Notes under the pieces: generated by a model | Seen by the model: only the letters and a program-made list of their open reading frames with translations | Database searches by the model: none | Told to the model about the DNA's origin: nothing | From: Pseudomonadota bacterium | GTDB taxonomy: Bacteria > Pseudomonadota > Gammaproteobacteria > Steroidobacterales > Steroidobacteraceae | Direction of reading: 5' to 3' | DNA: 44,757 nucleotides | Assembly: GCA_947453065.1 (NCBI GenBank) | Contig: CANGFJ010000002.1 | Span: 1 to 44,757 of the forward strand | Translations under genes and position numbers: made by a program | Shown: one piece after another, positions 39,708-44,757 of the stretch | Numbering within the stretch: position 1 is the first letter of the stretch | Layout of the letters: every line of letters starts with the position of its first letter

Positions 39708-41876
39708 ATGCCTGTTTCTAATGAAAATCCTGCAAAATCAGACGCCTCAACGGTTAGGTACACCCACCTCTTCCGGGCGCTTGAGCCGGGCCTGCTGGGC
39801 GTGGTCCTCGCTGCGCCTGATCTGCGCCGTCGTGGTGAATGGGGCCAGGCCCCTGCCGCGATCGATGCGGCCCTGCGGGCCACAGGCTGGCTGGCCGCCG
39901 GCAGTGAGCCCCCCGCGCCACAGACTCCTCCGTTTGGCCCCGACCAGGGATTGCTGCTGATTCCGCTGGTGTCGGATTCGGGGCGGCTGCTGGGCGGGTT
40001 GGCGCTGCTGCTTCCCTCTGCTGCCCCGGAAGCCCTGACTGCGCTGCGCGAGCGGCTCTCACCGGCGGTCGAGTGCCTGCGGCAGGAGATTTCGACGGTC
40101 GATGCCGCGGCGCGCGCCACAGAGCTGCAACTCCTGCGTACCGCGAGCCAGCTGGAAACCGATTACGAAGAGGGTGCCTCGCTGGCGCAGGTACTGGACG
40201 CCAGCCTGCAACGCGCTGGCGCCGAGATGGTGCTGCTGCTGGTGCCTGCTCTGGGCCTAAAGGTGGAACACAAACGCGCGGCGGCGTTCTCGCCCAGTGT
40301 GGCCGCCGAGCGCGAGGGCTTGGTGGCCAGGCTGACGGCCCAGGCCGCCACGCTGCGCCGGCCGCTGGTCATCAATGGGCCTGGTCCGCGCGCCGACCGC
40401 GCCGCCGGCTGCCGCATGTTGCTGGTGCCGCTGCGCTGTTGCCAGGGCCGTGTCCGGGCAGTGGTGGCGTACCTGAGTCCGATAGACGCTGCCCCCTTCG
40501 GTGCCCAGCAGACGCTGGTGCTGCAGGCGGGCGGATCGGCGATCGTCCGTCGGCTGGAGGCCGACCTGGACCGCCGGACCGGGCTGCTCAACCGCAAGGG
40601 CCTGGAAGACATCATGCAGCGCGTGAAGCGGGGCATGGGCTGTCTGCTGCTCATCGACATCGACCGATTGCACGCGATCAACGAGGTGCAGGGGTTTCAT
40701 GTCGGGGACGATCTGCTGGGGCAGGTTGGCGACTTGCTCAAAGCGCCCCTGCTGCCCCAGGGTGCCCATGCGGCGCGGCTGTTCGGCGGCTGCTATGCCG
40801 TGCTGGTGGCTGGCATCGAGGCGCAGGCCGGCGCAGACCTGGCGGTGCAGATCCAGGATGCCGTGGGCGCCCTCAAGATCGGCAAGTCCGGCGGTCGTGA
40901 TGCGGTCAAGGTCAGCTGCGGCGTGGCCGAGATCAAGAATTTCGGCGAGCCCCTGGCCAAGGCGTTCGTCGCCGCCGAGGTGGTGCTGAAGCTGGCCAAG
41001 GAGCGCGGGCGCTCGCGCGTGGAAGTCCACGTTTCAGAGAATTCCAGCATCATTCGCCGCCACGACGAAGTGTTCGCTGCGGCGGACCTGCGCGAGGCGC
41101 TGCGAACGCGGCAGGTGATGCTGTTCGCCCAGAAAATCGTCTCGCTGAAAGATCGCCAGGCACCGGTGGGGTTCGAGCTGCTGATGCGGATGCGCGACCC
41201 GCAGACCGGGGAAATCAAGCCCCCGAAGGAATTTATCGCGGCCGCCCAGCGCTATCAGCTGTTGCCGGCGCTGGACCGCTATGTGGCGGATCTGGCGTTC
41301 GAGATGCTGGCGCCCTACCGCGACCTGCTCGGGCGCCAGCGCATCAGCGTGTCGATCAACGTCTCAGGGCAGTCCGTGGGCGCTCCGGCGTTCATCGACA
41401 ATTTCATTAGCCAGCTGCGTGCCTCGAAACTGCCGCCTTCGGTGATCACGGTCGAGATCACCGAGCAGGCTGCCGTGACCAACCTCGCGCAGGCCGCCGA
41501 CATGATGCGGCGCCTGCGGGATGCGGGCTGCGGCATCGCGCTGGATGATTTCGGCACGGGGGCCAATTCGCTGGCCTATCTGCGCACGCTGCCGATCACG
41601 CGCATCAAGATCGACGGCAGCTTCGTGCGGGACATGCTCACCAACGCGCGCTCCGATGCAGCGGTGCGCGGCATTGCGCAGCTGGCGCTGGGGTTCCGGC
41701 TGGATACCGTGGCGGAAATGATCGAGAGCAAGGAAGTGGCCGACGCGCTGCGCGCCATGGGCATCGACAAGGGGCAGGGCTATTTCTTTGGCAAGCCCGA
41801 GCCGCTGGAAGACGCCCTTGCGGCGCTCAAGAAGCGCGACAAGTCCGATATCTCGGAGTTCCTGCAGTTCACCTGA
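39708..41876 (+). CDS. GAF-like / degenerate GGDEF / EAL domain protein
   Basis: RRTGLLNRKGLEDIM, LFGGCYAVLVA (GGDEF lost), GFELLMRMRD, VEITEQAAV, LDDFGTGANSLAYL, KIDGSFVRDM, AEMIE. Confidence 0.9.
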   Translation: MPVSNENPAKSDASTVRYTHLFRALEPGLLGVVLAAPDLRRRGEWGQAPAAIDAALRATGWLAAGSEPPAPQTPPFGPDQGLLLIPLVSDSGRLLGGLALLLPSAAPEALTALRERLSPAVECLRQEISTVDAAARATELQLLRTASQLETDYEEGASLAQVLDASLQRAGAEMVLLLVPALGLKVEHKRAAAFSPSVAAEREGLVARLTAQAATLRRPLVINGPGPRADRAAGCRMLLVPLRCCQGRVRAVVAYLSPIDAAPFGAQQTLVLQAGGSAIVRRLEADLDRRTGLLNRKGLEDIMQRVKRGMGCLLLIDIDRLHAINEVQGFHVGDDLLGQVGDLLKAPLLPQGAHAARLFGGCYAVLVAGIEAQAGADLAVQIQDAVGALKIGKSGGRDAVKVSCGVAEIKNFGEPLAKAFVAAEVVLKLAKERGRSRVEVHVSENSSIIRRHDEVFAAADLREALRTRQVMLFAQKIVSLKDRQAPVGFELLMRMRDPQTGEIKPPKEFIAAAQRYQLLPALDRYVADLAFEMLAPYRDLLGRQRISVSINVSGQSVGAPAFIDNFISQLRASKLPPSVITVEITEQAAVTNLAQAADMMRRLRDAGCGIALDDFGTGANSLAYLRTLPITRIKIDGSFVRDMLTNARSDAAVRGIAQLALGFRLDTVAEMIESKEVADALRAMGIDKGQGYFFGKPEPLEDALAALKKRDKSDISEFLQFT

Positions 41877-41887
41877 GGTGAAGGGCG

Positions 41888-41974
41888 TGGTGCCGGTGGT
41901 CGGAATCGAACCGACACATGGTTACCCATGGCAGATTTTGAGTCTGCTGCGTCTACCAGTTCCGCCACACCGGC
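41888..41974 (-). tRNA. tRNA-Leu (anticodon CAA)
   Basis: Reverse complement GCCGGUGUGGCGGAACUGGUAGACGCAGCAGACUCAAAAUCUGCCAUGGGUAACCAUGUGUCGGUUCGAUUCCGACCACCGGCACCA folds with acceptor, long variable arm, T-arm, encoded CCA; loop CUCAAAA. Confidence 0.96.
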
Positions 41975-42048
41975 GCGGACGCGAATGGTAAGCAATTTTT
42001 TGCCTTCAGGGTGCGACCTTTTTCAACGCTGGCGCATCTTAGTGTTCA

Positions 42049-42618
42049 GTGAGCCGCCTTTCCGACATCCAGATTGATGCCCAGACCCTGGCGCAGGCTG
42101 CCCGGGGGGAGGCCGCTGCGCAGTCAGCGGTCTACCAGGCGCTCTCGCCGGCCGTCTTCGCGCTGACCCGTCGGCTGGTGGCGGACCGCGCGGCCGCCGA
42201 AGACCTCTTCCAGGACAGCCTGATGGCGGTGTTCCAGAATCTGCCGCAGTTCCGCGGCGAGGCGCCATTTGGTGCCTGGGTCCGCCGCATCGTCACCACC
42301 CGCTGTTTCATGTATCTGCGCTCGCCGTGGCAGCGCGTCCGCGGGGTGTTGCCGGATTTCAGCAGCGAAACCGACCTGGTCACCCAGATGGACCTGTCGC
42401 GCGCGCTCGCCCGTCTGCCGCCGCTGACGCGGGCGGTGGTCTGGCTGCATGACGTCGAGGGCCTGACACACGAAGAAATCGCCCAGGGCTTTGGTCGCAG
42501 TGTCAGTTTTTCCAAATCGCAGCTGGCGCGGGCACATCGTGTGCTGCGCGGGCTGCTGGGCGTTCCCGAGGACACCGTATGCCAGAGTCTGGCTCCCACC
42601 TTGAGGTCCGTGACATGA
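42049..42618 (+). CDS. RNA polymerase sigma factor, ECF (sigma-70 family)
   Basis: VYQALSPAVFALTRRLVADRAAAEDLFQDSLMAVFQNLPQFRGEAPFGAWVRRI; LTHEEIAQGFGRSVSFSKSQLARAHRVLR; apparent GTG start. Confidence 0.9.
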   Translation: MSRLSDIQIDAQTLAQAARGEAAAQSAVYQALSPAVFALTRRLVADRAAAEDLFQDSLMAVFQNLPQFRGEAPFGAWVRRIVTTRCFMYLRSPWQRVRGVLPDFSSETDLVTQMDLSRALARLPPLTRAVVWLHDVEGLTHEEIAQGFGRSVSFSKSQLARAHRVLRGLLGVPEDTVCQSLAPTLRSVT

Positions 42619-43067
42619 CGGACCTGTCCTCCTCCCTGCGCCAGTTGGCCGCCGGGGACGCCGTGCTGCCACCGCCGTATGACTTCGCCGAGTTCCGGCG
42701 CCGGGGCCCGCTGCGGGGCCTTGGCCTGCTAAGGCTGACAGCAGTGGCCGCGACCCTGGGCGCCGTGCTGCTGGGCACGGCCCTGTGGCGCTACGTTGAT
42801 GTCGGGCCGGCTGCGTTACCGGCTGTTATACCGGTGACGATGACAGGTCCGGCGGTATCAGACGGGGCGCCGGCGCTGGTGCGGGCTGGGCACTGGGCCG
42901 CCCGCACCGAGATCGAAGAACGCATTGCGGTGCTGGACGCGATGCTGAGCGAGAGCCGCGTGAGTGGCGGGCAGGCAGATCGCCTGCGCGCCCTGGAGCA
43001 GGGGCGATCGACGCTGGTCGATGCCCTGCAGCGCGTGGCCTATGCGCACCAGTTGGTCGAACCCTGA
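42615..43067 (+). CDS. Single-TM hypothetical protein, candidate anti-sigma factor
   Basis: ATGA overlap with the sigma gene; one TM LGLLRLTAVAATLGAVLLGTALW with ~45-aa N-terminal domain and charged C-terminal helix. Confidence 0.6.
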   Translation: MTDLSSSLRQLAAGDAVLPPPYDFAEFRRRGPLRGLGLLRLTAVAATLGAVLLGTALWRYVDVGPAALPAVIPVTMTGPAVSDGAPALVRAGHWAARTEIEERIAVLDAMLSESRVSGGQADRLRALEQGRSTLVDALQRVAYAHQLVEP

Positions 43068-43092
43068 AACCCCCTGCGAGGAGTCTGTTGCC

Positions 43093-44073
43093 ATGAAACA
43101 AATATCACTGTGGGTGCTGGCCGTCCTGGCCACTGCCGGGTCCGGGTCGCTGCTGGCGCAGGCGCCACCGCCGCCGCCCAATGCCGAGGTGGAACAGCAG
43201 CTGGCTGCGGCCCGCGACCGCCTCGACGCCGCAGCCCGCGAGGTCGCCGAGCTCTCGTCCCGGCTGGGTGACAGCGTGGGCCGTCGAGGCGGCCCTGCTG
43301 CCTTCCTGATGATGACGCCCCGAGCCATCCTGGGTGTGCAGATCGAACCCCGGGCAGGCGTGGCGGGCGCGCCGGTCGTTGCGGTCAGCCCGGGTGGCGC
43401 GGCGGCGGCGGCAGGCATTGAAGCCGGCGATGTGATTACCGGCATCGACAGCACAGACCTGGCCAAAGCGGCACAGCCGGCGCGCGCGCTGGTCGAGCGC
43501 ATGCGGGAGCTCAAGCCAGATACCAAGGTGAAGCTGCGCGTTACGCGGGCCGGCAAGAGCCGCGAATTCGAACTCCTGCCGCGCGTGACACCGCCGATGA
43601 ACCGCATGGTCGACATCACCACGGCTGCGGGCGGCGACCGCGATCCGCGCGTTATCAAGCGCTTCATCCTGCGGCGCGGACCCGGCGGCGGTGAAGGGGG
43701 CGGGCCAGACGACCCGCACGGGCCGATGGGGCGCCAGGGGCCGCCGCCTGCTATGGGCATGGGCATGGGCATAGGCATGGGCGAGCTGCGGCATCTGGCC
43801 GGGCTGGAGCTGGCCACCCTGTCGCCACGTCTGGGCGGCTATTTCGGCGCCAAGGCCGGCGTGCTGGTGGTGCGGGCCGGCAATCCGGTCTTCCAGCTCG
43901 AGGATGGCGATGTCATCACCGCGGTCGATGGGCGCGAGCCGACCTCGGCGGCCCATGTGACCCGCATCCTGCGGTCCTACCAGCCCGGCGAGAAGCTCAC
44001 GATCAAGGTGCTGCGCGACCGCAAGCCGTTGCAGCTGGACGTGGTGATTGCCGTGGGGCAGGGCGCTCCCTAA
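43093..44073 (+). CDS. Secreted/periplasmic protein with two PDZ-like domains
   Basis: Signal peptide MKQISLWVLAVLATAGSGSLLAQA; PGGAAAAAGIEAGDVITGIDS and AGNPVFQLEDGDVITAVDGREP PDZ motifs. Confidence 0.82.
   Translation: MKQISLWVLAVLATAGSGSLLAQAPPPPPNAEVEQQLAAARDRLDAAAREVAELSSRLGDSVGRRGGPAAFLMMTPRAILGVQIEPRAGVAGAPVVAVSPGGAAAAAGIEAGDVITGIDSTDLAKAAQPARALVERMRELKPDTKVKLRVTRAGKSREFELLPRVTPPMNRMVDITTAAGGDRDPRVIKRFILRRGPGGGEGGGPDDPHGPMGRQGPPPAMGMGMGIGMGELRHLAGLELATLSPRLGGYFGAKAGVLVVRAGNPVFQLEDGDVITAVDGREPTSAAHVTRILRSYQPGEKLTIKVLRDRKPLQLDVVIAVGQGAP
43753..43782 (+). repeat. Hexanucleotide repeat (ATGGGC)x5 (one unit ATAGGC) encoding MGMGMGIGMG
   Basis: Read directly: atgggcatgggcatgggcataggcatgggc. 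Confidence 0.95.
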
Positions 44074-44085
44074 CATGCGCGGCCC

Positions 44086-44757
44086 ATGCGCCGCACCGAC
44101 TTCACCTTTGACCTGCCACCGGAGCTGATCGCCCAGGCTCCGCTGGCAGAGCGATCTGCCAGCCGTCTGCTGGCCGTCGATGGCGCCACCGGTGCCATCG
44201 ACGATCGCTTGTTCACCGACCTTCCAGGCCTGCTGCAGGCCGGCGACCTGCTGGTGTTCAACGACACCCGCGTGGTCGCAGCGCGCATTTTCGGCAGCAA
44301 GCCCTCCGGCGGCCGCGTGGAGCTCTTCCTGGAGCGGCCGATCGCCGAGCGGCGCGCGCTGGCACAGATGCGGGCCAGCAAGGCAATCCGCCCCGGACTG
44401 GAAGTGATGACGGCTGGCGGCGTGGTCCGCGTGGTCGAGCGTCACGCTGACCTCTGGGAAGTCGAAACCCCCACCGAGGTACTGGCGTTCTTTGACGCGC
44501 ACGGCCAGATGCCCCTGCCGCCGTACATTGCCCGCGAGGCCGGCGAGCTGGACCGCGAGCGCTACCAGAGCCTGTTTGCGCGCGTGCCGGGCGCGGTGGC
44601 GGCGCCGACCGCCAGCCTGCACTTCGATGCGCCGTTGCTGGCGCGCATTGCCGACCGGGGCGTGCTGACTGCGCGCGTCACCTTGCAGGTGGGCGCGGGC
44701 ACCTTTCAGCCGCTACGCGTCGACGACCTGGCCCAGCACGTCATGCATGCCGAGCGC
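44086..44757 (+). CDS. queA: S-adenosylmethionine:tRNA ribosyltransferase-isomerase (3' truncated by window edge)
   Basis: MRRTDFTFDLPPELIAQAPLAERSASRLLAVDGATG...FTDLPGLLQAGDLLVFNDTRVVAAR; not in the ORF track because it is open at the window end. Confidence 0.93.
   Translation, partial: MRRTDFTFDLPPELIAQAPLAERSASRLLAVDGATGAIDDRLFTDLPGLLQAGDLLVFNDTRVVAARIFGSKPSGGRVELFLERPIAERRALAQMRASKAIRPGLEVMTAGGVVRVVERHADLWEVETPTEVLAFFDAHGQMPLPPYIAREAGELDRERYQSLFARVPGAVAAPTASLHFDAPLLARIADRGVLTARVTLQVGAGTFQPLRVDDLAQHVMHAER

Noticed and set aside
41888-41974. tRNA-Leu as an integration hotspot
   Set aside because: No integrase, no direct repeat of the tRNA 3' end and no foreign-looking cargo on either side.
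43105-44622. 505-aa minus-strand ORF opposite the PDZ and queA genes
   Set aside because: Opposite strand has clear signal-peptide/PDZ and QueA motifs; shadow ORF.

Overview
The window is a GC-rich, densely coded chromosomal segment from what looks like a gammaproteobacterium (inference from gene content and order: glnE, LPS-core genes, pcm-tolC, xerD-dsbC, fdxA, queA). I see about 42 protein genes, one tRNA-Leu(CAA) and several hairpin terminators. I see no CRISPR array, prophage, IS element or rRNA. Most genes are housekeeping: LPS core/Kdo (GT9, kdkA, waaA), pcm-tolC, RNase D, mpl, cpdA, tkt-gap-pgk-pyk, mgtE, ETF-QO, plsC, xerD-dsbC, fdxA and queA. Less ordinary content: (1) an adenylate kinase carrying a ~110-aa Lys/Ala-rich histone-H1-like C-terminal tail and a Cys4 LID; (2) a pyrophosphate-centred cluster, PPi-type phosphofructokinase / uncharacterised outer-membrane-like protein / K+-independent-type H+-pyrophosphatase, divergent from that adk; (3) a soluble MCP with a 381-bp tandem PAS duplication; (4) an ECF sigma / single-TM protein / double-PDZ secreted protein operon; (5) a GAF-degenerate GGDEF-EAL protein. 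All calls come from reading the sequence and ORF translations; no database search was run.
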